Shown here: piece after piece, positions 51,901 through 62,849 of the stretch
How positions within the stretch are numbered: the stretch's first letter is position 1
Layout: each line of letters opens with the position of its first letter
Assembly: GCF_932274485.2 (NCBI RefSeq)
Contig: NC_065879.2
Span: 20,448,591-20,512,590 of the forward strand
Direction of reading: 5' to 3'
From: Patella vulgata
Lineage: Eukaryota > Mollusca > Gastropoda > Patellidae
Length of the DNA stretch: 64,000 bases
The notes under the pieces: model-generated
The model's input: only the letters and a program-made list of their open reading frames with translations
Databases searched by the model: none
Told to the model about the DNA's origin: nothing
Program-made: the position numbers and the translations under genes

Positions 51901-52383
51901 CTGCATAACCTTGGCTACTGAAGACGGTCATACGCCATATAGTGTGCTATGGGGTAACATTTTGCCCGGGCAGCGATGTTTCCGCCAACTGTTCTATCGA
52001 ATTCCAATTGCCAAGAGTTAATTTACCCTTAGATGTACAGGGTAACTTAATTTTGATTTGTTCCGTACGTCCGGAAACGATGACAAGGAAGAACAGGGAT
52101 ATGAATCCAGGAACGAACCCGGGACACCCCGTGGTTAATGTTTATTTGCTTTTCAGTCTGGACAGTTATTAGTGATGAATTCTTGTCTTTACTTTTTCAG
52201 AGAGTTAAAAGTTTAACAAAATCCAAGAAGAAGCGGCCCAGGGCTATAGTAGCTAAAGATATGAAAGACATACCGATATTTAAAAAAAGATATCCATTTC
52301 CAGAAAGCGATCATCTATCACAGCCAGCATCGAGCAAGATCACCCCGGTCGATCAGATGGAATATGGAGATTACTTGTTTTGA
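48943..52383 (+). CDS. Small single-pass membrane protein, 117 residues, 3 exons
   Basis: Exon 1 48943-48997 encodes a signal peptide (MKLIILLVGCIGVSARGSS); donor GTACGT. Exon 2 51248-51363 follows ATTATTAG and completes the split codon, giving PSSFDDLTLG and a hydrophobic helix (LIVAGIVVAITVVIVVTIVI) ending YFKFSKN. Exon 3 52201-52383 follows TACTTTTTCAG and encodes a basic stretch (KSLTKSKKKRPR) and a tail ending QMEYGDYLF, then TGA. Phases 1 and 0 match exactly. After signal cleavage only about a dozen residues would face outside, so it is nearly all helix and a 60-residue tail. Extra exons between 49000 and 51240 cannot be excluded, and exon 1 is supported only by start, signal-like sequence and phase. 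Not recognised; it could be a small adaptor subunit of a receptor. Confidence 0.62.
49195..49575 (-). mobile_element. MITE family F, reversed, diverged
   Basis: GATGCATTATGTTAGAGGTA AATTTACC to CTATTATAGCACGAATGACC AGCTC. In intron 1 of the small membrane-protein gene. Confidence 0.65.
49681..50025. mobile_element. MITE family E, complete
   Basis: AGTTGCAATTTCATATTTT and AAAATATGAAATTGTAACT; TTAA at 49677-49680 and 50026-50029; 345 bases. Confidence 0.88.
50140..50325 (-). mobile_element. Worn SINE A
   Basis: CTTTTACGTACGCACAACGT, TTTTTCGTCCAATCCAAACG, CACTGTCCTTGTCAGCCCT. Confidence 0.6.
50326..51080. other. Intron of the small membrane-protein gene, unassigned
   Basis: No repeat or exon recognised; an undetected exon cannot be excluded. 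Confidence 0.35.
51083..51205 (+). repeat. 19-20 bp array before the TM exon
   Basis: Units of ACGCCCCAGAAAACAAATC drifting to TCACCCCTTAATACAAACC, about six copies, ending 42 bases before exon 2. Confidence 0.82.
51384..51605 (-). mobile_element. SINE B copy with (GA)n tail
   Basis: GAGAGAGAGAGAGGGCAATG GGG, TAAACGTCCACTCG, GTGGGAGGAAACCGGAGAAC. Starts 20 bases after the TM exon. Confidence 0.8.
51664..51875. mobile_element. Telomere-like repeat element M
   Basis: ATAAAGCCAACTTCAAGTTT, ACCCTTACCCTAACCCTGGA, TTGCCCTTACCCTAACCTAC; related to 41740-41965. Confidence 0.65.
51882..52135 (-). mobile_element. SINE A copy
   Basis: CTGAAGACGGTCATACGCCA, GTGTGCTATGGGG, to CCGGGACACCCCGTGG. Ends 66 bases before the last coding exon of the small membrane-protein gene. 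Confidence 0.7.
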
Positions 52384-52394
52384 TTGGTTGTCTA

Positions 52395-52520
52395 AGTTTA
52401 TTACCATATAAAGATACTGTATAGATATTTGTAAAACTTATTACCATATATATAAATTTGTAAAACATATTACCTTATATAGATATTTGTAAAACTTATT
52501 ACCATAGTATATATACAGAT
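52395..52520 (+). repeat. Short array after the stop codon
   Basis: Three to four units of GATATTTGTAAAACTTATTA CCATATATA, probably in the 3' UTR. Confidence 0.78.
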
Positions 52521-52527
52521 AATTTTT

Positions 52528-52905
52528 GGGCTATACTATATACCGGAAAACACCGGAAAACACCATGTTATACTGAATACCGGAAAACACCGGAAAAAAC
52601 CCACTAAATACCGGAAGATACACTAAATACTAGAAACCACCCTAAATTGGTAACCCGGAGAAGGGCCATACTATAAACCGGAAACTAACCCTAACCCTAA
52701 CCCAGGCACACAGAGGACCAGGCTCCCGGTTACCTATTTAGGGCGCCAGTCTCCGGGTTACCTATTTAGGGTATTTTCCGGTATTTAGTGTGTTTTCCGG
52801 TATTTAGTGTTTTTCCGGTGTTTTTCGGTATTCAGTATAAAATGGTGTTTTCCGGTGTTTTCCTGTTGTTTTCCGGTGTTTTCCGGTACATAGTATTGCC
52901 GATAA
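52528..52905. repeat. Large fold-back with CCGGAAAACA units
   Basis: Left arm ATATACCGGAAAACACCGGA AAACACC to about 52675; right arm GGTATTTTCCGGTATTTAGT to GTTTTCCGGTACATAGTATT. CTAACCCTAACCCTAACCC lies at the turn near 52688. Confidence 0.85.
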
Positions 52906-53527
52906 TTTTTCATTTTTGGACCAGGAACTGATCGCTAACCGCTACTCATCTTGTTCGTGATCTTCGAATTCAAGTACGATCGACGTGAAATTCGATTTGA
53001 TGAATTAGATTTTTGAGTTTCATCCAACAAGATGGTGATCAGTTCTTGGTCCCTAGTACGGTCGTGCTTGTTTGTTTCAGTAGTGACGTGTGCACCAGGT
53101 ATGACATGGTTATTCCCTCGGTAACACCTGATACCACTTCGCTAACAAACCTTTGTTTTACTTGTGTGCTGTAGTTCAAAATCTGTTCGGGGTCATGACC
53201 CGTAAATTACACAACTGTAACTTAGACTATAGGATTACACTACGTACCCGGGCAACTACAATCTTGTGATCATTGAATCTCAATCCAAAAAATTATTCAA
53301 TACCGTTCAACATTTACAAAGATTTGATAAATTGAAAAATTGTCAACATTCGGCATTCTCTGCAGACAAAAAATACTGAATATGACTGAAAGTCAGTACC
53401 GTGCAATAAGCCACCGTGGAATCAACAGTAGAAAACCCTATCCAATCTAGCTCACTTCAAGTGCAGAAAATAGGTTATTGAATTAAGCTAGCGAGGAATG
53501 AGTCATTTAATTAAATTTAATATTTAA
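52906..53527. other. Intergenic, no feature recognised
   Basis: No gene. A partial palindrome near 52920-53060 (ACCAGGAACTGATCGC against GTGATCAGTTCTTGGTCC) is about 130 bases long. Confidence 0.45.
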
Positions 53528-54033
53528 AGGAGCTAAATATCGCTTATATTTGGCATCTAGAAATTGACAGAAATGGGTCACAATGCAAATAATAATGTAT
53601 ATATGAATATATATAAACTGATTTACATTCAATCATTTCTGTCTTACTCTAATTTCAAATCAGTTATGTTCGGCGAAATACGCCTCAAGTCTCAAAGGAT
53701 GGTAATATCTTGCGTCTGGTTATTCCAGTCTACACCGATAGTATTTATTGCGCATGCTTTCCAGATAAGAATACGAAGTCAACGTTTGACATGACTTCTG
53801 GAATATCTCTAGTCTCGTTCTTCGAGTCCCTTGTTACAAATAGCACTGAAACGTATTATAGTACACGATTCGTGTACCAATGGTAAAGTGTTTATTTTGT
53901 CTTAAATATTGGATATCAGAAGCCCATATTTTCCCGATAAGATTACAACACCAATGTTTATTTAAAATGACAAATAATTCGTATTTTAAATGTCGAAGAC
54001 TTTTGGTGATATTGAGTTAGAGACTTAGCTACT
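53528..54033. mobile_element. MITE family G, complete
   Basis: AGGAGCTAAATATCGC and its inverted partner AGACTTAGCTACT; TTAA at 53524-53527 and 54034-54037; 506 bases. GGTACACGATTCGTGTACC-like palindrome inside. Confidence 0.85.
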
Positions 54034-54227
54034 TTAAAGACCTGGCGTGTGTATTTGATGTAATAAGAGCTGACAGTTGAAGATCGGGAACCAATCCATG
54101 CTTTTAGTAAATGATATTTTCTCAAAATATTGTTCTGCTGCCAATGATCATTTTACACATTTTTTCCTCTCTTGCCAGTGGGCAGTGGCGAGTGCCTTAT
54201 GTTGTCTTCGTCAATTAGTTTTTACCA

Positions 54228-54690
54228 AATGAAATGGGGTTTAACGTCCTACAGTTCTGCACTAAACGGACTTATGGATACAAGGGAATTTTGCCCAGAC
54301 AGCAGTGCTATCGCCTGCTCTTAATTCGAAGAAAGGGGTTGGATGGCTAACGCTTGCGCGTTGCATCATAAGGTATTTATTGAGTCAAATGGCTTGGTTT
54401 CGATTACCCGCTTGTACGTGACAGGGTTTAGGGTCGCCTGTCCAACCTCGTGGGTTTTCTCCAGGTTCTCCGGTTTCCTCCCTTCGCGCAAGCGAATAAA
54501 TGAAATAAATTTGAACCATATTTAAGTACCAAAATGACATAGTTTGTGTCGAGTGGACGTTAAACCCCGTTCCCCTCTCTCTTATTTTGAAGGGTTTTGT
54601 AACGCACACACCAACGTGTACACGGAACAAGTAGAAACTGTTTCTGTCAGGCCCAGCGTTCTGATCAATCTTTCTCAGTGAACACCGGGA
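54228..54690 (-). mobile_element. SINE A interrupted by a SINE B
   Basis: Parts 54228-54331 (AAATGAAATGGGGTTTAACG to CTTAATTCGAAG) and about 54589-54690 (GGTTTTGTAACGCACACACC AACGTG). Confidence 0.8.
54332..54588 (+). mobile_element. SINE B inserted in SINE A, opposite strand
   Basis: GGGGTTGGATGGCTAACGCT, GGTTTCGATTACCCG, CTCCGGTTTCCTCCC, GAGTGGACGTTAAACCCCGT, CTCTCT. Confidence 0.85.
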
Positions 54691-55060
54691 CTATCATTAC
54701 ATGTATATTAGGTAATATCTGACTCTCACTCTTTAAACCAGAACTTACAAACCACGCCTTCATTGCACCGTCGTATTAATATAATTTGCCTGTTGTGTTA
54801 AGTTTTACTGTGAGATTATTCTGCCTTGTCGAGTAGCATTTCATATATAACTGTGATATGTAGATTTTACACCCAAAGATAGAACGAATCATAAATAAAT
54901 AACAATATGTTGAAATGTTATAATCTAAAGTTTGAAATTTTACACAAATCATAGTCATCCTAACTATTTCTGTGCATCTTTCTGGCAGCAACAAAGAAAA
55001 GGCAATGAATAACGAACACCAGAAAATAATTAATAATTACAATTTTACGTTTCAATTCTC

Positions 55061-55309
55061 AGTGGCTCATTGGGTAAGAAGAAATTGGCTGAGAAAGTTC
55101 CTATGCATTGCAACCCGGCGTTTTCAGGCTGGTCGTTCGAATGTTGCGAGAGACCAATGTATCGTGTTGACATTGGCATGTACGTAAAAAAAACCTTGGC
55201 AGTTGGAATAAATACCCTCATAGAACACTGCATAGCATATTATCGTCTTCAATAGAATAGACTGTGCAGAACAGTAGAACGTTAAACCTCATTTCATTTC
55301 ATTTAATTA
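55061..55309 (+). mobile_element. SINE A copy
   Basis: CAGTGGCTCATTGGGTAAGA, GGCTGAGAAAGTTC, CATTGGCATGTACGTAAAAA, AGTAGAACGTTAAACC. Confidence 0.75.
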
Positions 55310-55568
55310 TTCCGTCCGTTTGACGAAAATTTGACAACATTGATTTTATTTCATTACTTAAACTATATGTTCGCGTCATCGACTTTCTTGGGATAATGGC
55401 AGCTTACAATAATTCTGAGAAACACTTTACCTTCTAGCTAACAAATCAAACTGTTTTCTGCTTTTTATATAATCAAATTTTATTACGTCTATATGTTTGT
55501 TAGTGCTTTCACATTTTCAAAACTTTGCTTCGACAAAAACAACAACTATTACCATTATTAAGTATTAG
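55310..55568. other. Intergenic, no feature recognised
   Basis: Unique-looking AT-rich sequence. Confidence 0.3.
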
Positions 55569-55868
55569 GGAGTCGCGTTGGCTAGCATGGAAGACGCAAG
55601 TTTCTCCTTGTCAGTGGCACAGAACGGAGGAACTGACAAGGACAGCTGTCTAGTGGTTCTGAGTGCGGGAAAAACCAAGGTCCCTTGTACGCATTGGCAT
55701 GCACGTAAAAGGTCCATTGGCAGTTGGAATTCGATATAAAAATAGGCCGTAGCGCCGCTGTCCGGCACAATTTCCCTCATGGCACACTGTATGACGTATG
55801 CTCGTCTTCATTAGCCCAGTCGGAGCAGAATAGTAGGACGTTAAACCCTATTTCATTTTATTTCATTT
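55569..55868 (+). mobile_element. SINE A, internally shortened head
   Basis: GGGAGTCGCGTTGGCTAGCA, CATTGGCATGCACGTAAAAG, TAGGACGTTAAACCCTATTT. Confidence 0.82.
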
Positions 55869-57005
55869 TATTTTACTATTCCTAATTGATATCGTTTATT
55901 ATGTGATATTACGTAGGATATCCCTTGCAAGATTCTATGAGTCAACCGCAGTTCCTACCCCCCCCCCCAGCTATTTCTGAAAATTACCTTATTAGACAGA
56001 CGTCGGGATAGAGATCTCTGGTAAAGTGATGAGCACACTTTTATGAAAAGATGGTTGACGTACGTAACTAGTTGTCCGTATGACACCGTTTACAAATAGT
56101 CCACCCTGAATGCATACGTATCTAAGCCCTTTTTTATATAAAGTAAACCGGCGAGTTTTTACCGGAATACACCGTGTGGCGTAGTGTCACATATATCTTT
56201 TTGGTCCTGTGACGCAGAATCGTGTCATCCAGGACATGTGCAGACGGCTACATGTAGCACCATAGGTCTTTTGTCAGTCGTGGAGAGCGGGCGAGAAAAC
56301 CGGTCGCCACATCCTACATACGACCCATGCACCTTTTCTTACTACATATTTCTGTAGCCTTGTGATCGTCTAGAATTTGTCTCTAGCTGTCTTTACTTCT
56401 GCTTCGAACGTTGTGTATTTACTTCTTACAGTTTCTTAAGACGTTTGTCTTACCAGGAATAACAATGCAACAGTTTGCTTCTACATTTTATATAGCTGAA
56501 TACAGGTATACAAGCATAGCACAAATTACAATACTAGCTAAAACCATTTCTCAACCCTAGCCAGCTTCGCGGCTGTCTAGGAACTCAGATGGAACCGCTC
56601 TGGAATCTAATGGAAGTCTAACTTAAAACTTTACTATGATTTGTTTTAAAATATTCCTGCATAGCACGCACATAAAGCCTGTTCATGGCCCTGAACCTGT
56701 GCAATTAACGATATGATTGATTACTTTAAGCTAAATGATGCAATTAGAATAATTCCACTCACGTGTAATTCTGGTGGTAAATTATTGACATCTGTTTTGG
56801 TTAAAGAGCTCTTTTTATGTAACAATATGTCAATTACAGACTAAGTTGATTTAGTACACACTATATATGTGAATATGTTTGAAATTACTAACTTGCCAAA
56901 GATATTAATTAATGAAATATAAAGTCATCTTATTTCTCTATTCCTTGTCTATAAATTAAAAAACAATGTCGCAACGACGATAGTGCTACATACACTTGCT
57001 GACCA
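55869..57005. other. Intergenic, no feature recognised
   Basis: No gene or named repeat over 1.1 kb. Confidence 0.35.
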
Positions 57006-57356
57006 TAACCAGATTATTCTTTAGTTTATTTTTTATACTTTCGACGGCCTTTACTACATGAAGATCTGAACGGATGTAATGGAAGGTCACATCAGGGTTC
57101 ATACGCTCGGATATTGAGCCTATGACGTCAGACATCAGCGTTCAGGTTTCCAGCGGTTTACACACAGTTCCGTGCACATCACTCCAAGAACTCACCGCAA
57201 CAGACCGTTTCATTGGATAATCCCTCACATCAATCAGGAAGCGGGTTATATAACAACTCTGTCAGATCCTAGTGTAGTAAAGACAAGTAAAACGAAATTT
57301 TGAACTATAAAAAAAACAAAACGAAATATTAGGTACTGTGTTTTAATCAGATCTTT
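57006..57356 (+). mobile_element. Mutator-like MITE family D
   Basis: ATACTTTCGACGGCCTTTAC, TATGACGTCA, TTTCATTGGATAATCC, TATATAACAACTC, AGATCCTAGTGTAGTAAAGA, GTTTTAATCAGATC. Left end worn. Confidence 0.8.
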
Positions 57357-57717
57357 GACGGACGGGGTGCAACAAATCATGTTGCTAATTGATGTTTGCT
57401 AATTAATATTGCTAATTACCACTGTTAGTCGATTTTACTAATCACAGTAACACAAGAAAACATAAAACAGTTTTAGCGCCCTCCACTTAAAATGGCCATA
57501 CCTCCAGTGAGATTTCAATTTTTTTTTATTTGCATGAATCTTTATGCTCACATGCTGTGAGTGAAGTTCTCGTCGATTTGTTGCCAATCCACGACGTCTT
57601 AACGACTGTTGGTTTTCGTAACTATAAATGGGTTACGGTCACAATATAAACAATCTGTATCATCAAAGGACTAAATAATCTCAAGCATCGGAAGTTTGAA
57701 GGTGTAATCGAGTATTA

Positions 57718-57960
57718 GGGGCGTTGGACAACGTATAGTCGGTTGGATGAGACGAAAAACCGAGGTCCCTGTACACATTGGCGTACACCTAAAATAACCC
57801 TTGAATGTTGGAATTAGAGATAAGAATAGGTCCCTGTGTCGCTGTCTGGGCAAAATTGCACTCACAGCACACTGAATGGCGTATGTCCATTTTCATTAGC
57901 CCAGTCGGATCAGAACAGTAGGACGTTAAACCCCATATTTTTCTCATTTCATTTCATCTC
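57718..57960 (+). mobile_element. SINE A, 5' truncated
   Basis: CGGTTGGATGAGACGAAAAA, CATTGGCGTACACCTAAAAT, AGTAGGACGTTAAACCCCAT. Confidence 0.82.
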
Positions 57961-58366
57961 CACATTAAATGGACGACTAGCCGCTAGTTCCTGATTACAA
58001 CATTATAACTTACTAATCGTCTTTCTCCTGGTAAAATCCTGACTATCACGCCATCTAGCGTCAGTAGCTCAAAGAGTAAGTAGGTAGTCAATTAGTAAGA
58101 TTTTGTGATCACCGTGTCTGATATTCTGTAACCCATCAATTAGTGGTACCGTATATAGACCGATTATGTCTTTTGTTAAGCCATGTTTCTCATCAATAAA
58201 AGGTTGGCAAGGTAGTTAACGCTAACCAGTTAAAAAAAACCCAACTTTCTTTATATTACTGTAATTGGACGAACTGGGGCACTGTGACTTAACAAGGACA
58301 GACTTCCGGAGTCACCGGTAACCTCCGCATTCCCGATGTTACCTTCAGTATTTTTGTAGCCATTGT
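57961..58366. other. Intergenic, no feature recognised
   Basis: Nothing nameable. Confidence 0.3.
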
Positions 58367-58602
58367 AGGGTGAGTGGCTGAATGGTCTAGAGTATTATAT
58401 GCTAATGTTTTTCATTGAGTCAGGTTGTGTTATTTCGATTCCCCGCCTGTACATGACAGGGAATATGATCGCCTGTCCGACCTCGTGGTTTCTCCGGGTC
58501 CTCCGGTTTACTCCTGTGCGTAAGCGAATTATTGAAATAAAATTGAAACATTATGTTAGTCCCGAAATGACCTATTTTCTGTTGAGTGGACGTTAAATCC
58601 CC
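58367..58602 (+). mobile_element. SINE B copy
   Basis: GGGTGAGTGGCTGAATGGTC, TATTTCGATTCCCC, CTCCGGTTTACTCCTGTGCG, GAGTGGACGTTAAATCCCC. Confidence 0.82.
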
Positions 58603-58858
58603 AACTTCTATTAGTGGTTAACATCCGCTTCTACCGATGGTGATATATCAGACAAGTCTTCTTATTTTATTATGCACGTGGGGGGGGGGGAACCCGGAGT
58701 ACCGCCCGCAGTAAAACCACATGGTGGAGAAGGCGCCCTATCTCCAAACCAAATACACCCACACCAGGGATCGAAACCACGAGGTGACCGGTCAGTTAGA
58801 GCTCAAAAGGCGATACTCTAGACCGCTAGATCATCGAAATCCAGCACCCCTCCCCACC

Positions 58859-58923
<65 letters not shown>

Positions 58924-59452
58924 ATTCAATATACTTGCAAATATTCTTATAGAAAATATCATAAATATTCTTATAGAAAATATCATAAACAAGCATCGTG
59001 TAGGACGTTAAACCCAGTTGATATCACTTCTTAAAAATATACCCCCCAACCCCCCCTACCGCCTCCTCCCCGCAAACCCTCTCAGATTAGAAATGAATTA
59101 GCACCCTTCACTTTTCAATTTTTAGGTCATTCAAGAACTGAATACCAAACATAAAAAGTTAGTTTTCGACGTGCCGAGCTATAACCATAAACTTTCTCCT
59201 GTATGCACTGGACCAAGATGATTAATCACCTGAAAACATATCGATTTCCAGTAGAGTATAACGGTGACAAAAGATTTGGCTAAAGTTCAGGCCTGATTGA
59301 TATTTTCAGGTACTCAGCCTGCTCTCAATTCACCCAACTAGCCGTTTAATTAGCCTCATTTACACCACCGGCTTCCTTCTTATAAATGATTTATTGATGA
59401 AAAGCGTGAAATTCAAATCAGCTATTTTCAATCTCGTCCGTAATCATTGAAG
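58603..59452. other. Intergenic with (CT)n tract
   Basis: (CT)n at 58862-58922, poly-G at 58681-58690. AGGACGTTAAACCCAG at 59003 marks a SINE end of unclear type. 59050-59450 unassigned. Confidence 0.55.
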
Positions 59453-59730
59453 AAAGAGAGAGAGAGAGAAATAGGGTTTAACGTCCACTCGACACAAACT
59501 AGGTCATTTCGGGACTAGCATATGGTTTAATTTTATTTCAATAATTCGCTTGCGCGTAGGGGTCTTTAGCAGTGGGAGGAAACCGGAGGACCCGGAGAAA
59601 ACCCACGAGGTTGGACAGGCGACCCTACTCCTTGTCACGTACAACCGGGGATTCGAAACCACGCCAGTTGACTCAATGACAGGCCGTATGATACAGCACG
59701 CACGTGCTAACCATTCGGCCATCCAACCCC
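59453..59730 (-). mobile_element. SINE B, full length (reference copy)
   Basis: On the minus strand: head GGATGGCCGAATGGTTAGCA (A box) and GGTTTCGAATCCCC (B box), body GTGGGTTTTCTCCGGGTCCT CCGGTTTCCTCCCAC (V-type domain), then AATAAAATTAAACC, GTCGAGTGGACGTTAAACCC and a CTCT tail. The head fits tRNA-Ser/Leu. Confidence 0.88.
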
Positions 59731-60228
59731 TCTTCATTGAAGAAGATTTCGATACGTGAATTACGCACCGTGATATCTTGTCGAACTTCAAAGGAGGGAG
59801 GCTGTGAACGAAGTTGCCGGGACAGCCTGCGTGTCAGGATAATTATGCCCGAATTCCAACTGCCAAGGGTTTTTGTACTCAACAACAACACAGTGTGCAT
59901 AGCAATGGTTAATAAGCTGGTAATGCTCCAAAACGTGAAAGTTGGTGCCCCTGTATTTAATCCTCAAATAACAACAATATAGTGAATATCAATACAACGT
60001 GATGTATTTGACCATTCGTTATAAAACAATTGTTGTATTATACTGGTTACACAGTGTGAGTAGATGGGTGTTATAATATAATAAAACGGCATCAGCATCA
60101 TCATCACCAGCATCAGCATCATCGACCCACCACATAAAAGATGTATGTCGTGTACAAGACATATATACCGATCATCATCATCATCATCATCATCGACCTA
60201 CCACAGATTAGATGGATGCTTAACATTT
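59731..60228. other. Intergenic with CAT/ATC repeats
   Basis: SINE A scrap GAATTCCAACTGCCAAGGGT at 59852. CATCATCAGCATCAT-type repeats at 60088-60125 and 60172-60195. Confidence 0.5.
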
Positions 60229-60368
60229 CCCCCTTGAAGGATGGTGTAGTCATTTGGATGGTACGAAAAACCAAGGTCCCGTGTACACATATGCGTGCCC
60301 GTAAAAGAACCCTTGACAGTTAGAATTTGATATAAGAGTAGGCAGTATAGCGCCTCATAGCACGTCAA
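60229..60368 (+). mobile_element. SINE A fragment
   Basis: CATTTGGATGGTACGAAAAA CC, AGGTCCCGTGTACACAT, CCCGTAAAAGAACCC. Confidence 0.78.
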
Positions 60369-60461
60369 AGTCAAAACATAATTATTTCTATGTCTTTTGC
60401 TCAATAGGTTATCAAATCACGATTATACGATCATGGGCATTATTTCCCACCCTTAAAAATC

Positions 60462-60711
60462 TATGACACAGGAAATAACAACACAATTACCTCCCCTGTT
60501 TTGCTACTGACAACATGGGGCAGCCATTTTCCAACGTTGGAATTTGAAGTTAAAAATGATATTTTTGCCAATTTCTCAGTTGGCAATAGCGAATTATAGG
60601 ATTAATAGGATTATTCGTTAACAATGTAGGGCTGTTTATGGATACCATCTATTTTAAGGCTTTATTTTAATACATTTTAAAAATATAACTTGAAAATTTG
60701 CAATTGCAACT
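60462..60711 (-). mobile_element. MITE family E, one end lost
   Basis: TTCCAACGTTGGAATTTGAA to AATTTGCAATTGCAACT then TTAA; reverse of 49681-50025. Confidence 0.8.
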
Positions 60712-61131
60712 TTAAAGTAGGATGTTAAAAGGGCATTTCATTTAATTTCATTTCAGTTTGAGAGAAATATTACTGTTTTCATGATATGAACCTAAAACAT
60801 TAAGTAAGAGAATAAGGTCGATCTTTAGCTTGACATTTTAGGTTGATAATATTTATTGATTTCCCATGCTTCGTTTTCTTACTTCCATTTGTCTTGACAT
60901 ACAGTAATAGGGAGAAAAAGAAACAGGAAAAATTCTTTGCACATTTAAAGATTAAATACAGAGAATTTGTACATCCATCAGAACAATACTTAATACATCG
61001 CCAATGTTGAGGTCCACAGTGGAGTAGGGATTAGCATAAAATTGGTTATACAAACTGAAAGTATACAAAAGAGTACGGCAATGCCATTTCATTTTCTTTC
61101 GTTTTAGATTCCGCATTTTATATTTACTTAA
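60712..61131. other. Intergenic, no feature recognised
   Basis: AT-rich; a TTTCATTTAATTTCATTTCA run at 60735 may be a SINE A tail. Confidence 0.35.
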
Positions 61132-61405
61132 AGGACAATATTGGTGCCAGCCATTATCACATGTGGTAGAACTGGTTAAACACGTTCCAAATATTATATT
61201 AACACAAAGATCATTGCTACGATAGATGCGTAACGAAGAATTTAAGAAACGGAAGTGACGAAAGCAAAATAAAAACACGGGTTATCCTTCTATATAACTG
61301 ACTGAAGTAACGAGCGATAATAGATACACGGGCTAATGTCTGCTCACTGATAAGACCAAAAGTTGTTATGAGACTTTGAGAGGATATCTGATACAAAAAT
61401 ATGCG
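61132..61405 (+). mobile_element. MITE family C, left arm
   Basis: TTAAAGGACAATATTGGTGC to GACTTTGAGAGGATATCTGA. Confidence 0.82.
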
Positions 61406-62690
61406 AAGGGGAACACGGACGTAATTATTCTAAATGAACACGTGGGTGTATAAAAATATATACATGTGTTAGTCCCAAAATGACATGGTTGAGTCAATTT
61501 TTTCTCAAATGCATATTATAATGGTGACGGAAAGACGGAAAATCTATGACCTAATGTACATCGATAACAAGTTGGTACTACCACCATAACCCGAGCTATT
61601 GTGCCCCTAAAATATGACAGTCGGGTACACCCACATACCTAATTAAACGTCCCTTTGCTTTCTCTGAAAGGAGGGGGACAATAAAAAGAAAGTTTTTCCA
61701 TTGAAATAGAATTTATTCAAATGAATGGGGAAATTGGTCAATATTGTCATATACATAATATAATAACTGGTTGGTAAAAATGGTATTAATTATAATAATA
61801 TAATATTGTACCTGATAATAATAATAATAATAATAATAATATAGTATTTATACGTGGAGCTGTATAACACTAATCTGTTATATATTTTGATAGGAAATAA
61901 TATCCGAACAAAGTATTCACAACATGCAATAATGACGTTCAAAATGACATTGGTCTCGTAAAATGAATCTATCATTGATGTGAGATACCCCTGTCCAAGG
62001 TAAGTATAAATACGATATTACAATTGCGCCCGTAGGGGAAGGATATAGTTTTAAATTGCATGTAGCACTGAACACATGAGAATGATTGGCATATTCCTGT
62101 CAGGAATGGCAAAATATGGACAAGCAATTAATACGAACAATAGATCATCTTATTATACCGTCGCATTAATTACATGACATATAATTTCTGTTCAGTCGGT
62201 AATGCACGCATTAATTTTGTATTGTACAGTATATCACGACAAATGTAATGCCTTCCTGGGGCCGTGGTATTCAGAGGACCATGGCATTGTATTCTCAGCA
62301 AAGACTATGTTACTGGTTTCAATCTGGTGTGTGCGGCGAACAAAACCTTTGTGATTATTTAAGTCAGGCGGCTGCTAGGCTGACAAGTAATGTGTGTCTA
62401 TTCGTTCGGATGTCACAGTAAACGCTGCCCAGGTAAAATTCTCTTACCTCGTTTTGTACACGTAACAAATACCATATGTTAGTCTCAAAATGTTACATGC
62501 CATTCTATTTCATTTGTAAAGCGTCCATGTCGAACATATGAAATACAAAATATATCAGCGCTGGTGAGCAGCACAGAGTTAGCGGCGCTATAAACCTATA
62601 ACCACATTACATTATTTATATACAAACCCCAAACAAATCACTCTTTCACCGAGTTCAAAAACTATGATTGCAGGAAAGCTCTACCCAGTG
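61406..62690. other. Intergenic, no gene recognised
   Basis: (AAT)n at 61819-61841. 62230-62430 may hold a very old SINE A (GGGGCCGTGGTATTCAGAGG, TTCGTTCGGATGTCACAG), not firm. Confidence 0.4.
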
Positions 62691-62796
62691 TGCTTCCTCC
62701 CGCTGCTAAACGACCTCTACGAGTAAGCGAATTATTGAACTAAAATTGAACAACATGTTAGTCCCAAAATAACCTAGTTTATGTCAAGTGGACGTT

Positions 62797-62847
<51 letters not shown>
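62691..62847 (+). mobile_element. SINE B 3' half ending in (CT)n
   Basis: GTGTGCTTCCTCCCGCTGCT, GTCCCAAAATAACCTAG, CAAGTGGACGTTAAACT then about 22 CT units. Confidence 0.85.

Positions 62848-62849
<2 letters not shown>

Noticed and set aside
53564-53794. 76-residue frame
   Set aside because: Inside MITE family G, with no splice context.
59453-59730. Genuine tRNA gene from the A and B boxes
   Set aside because: The head is continuous with a SINE body present in many copies, and the cloverleaf is not convincing.
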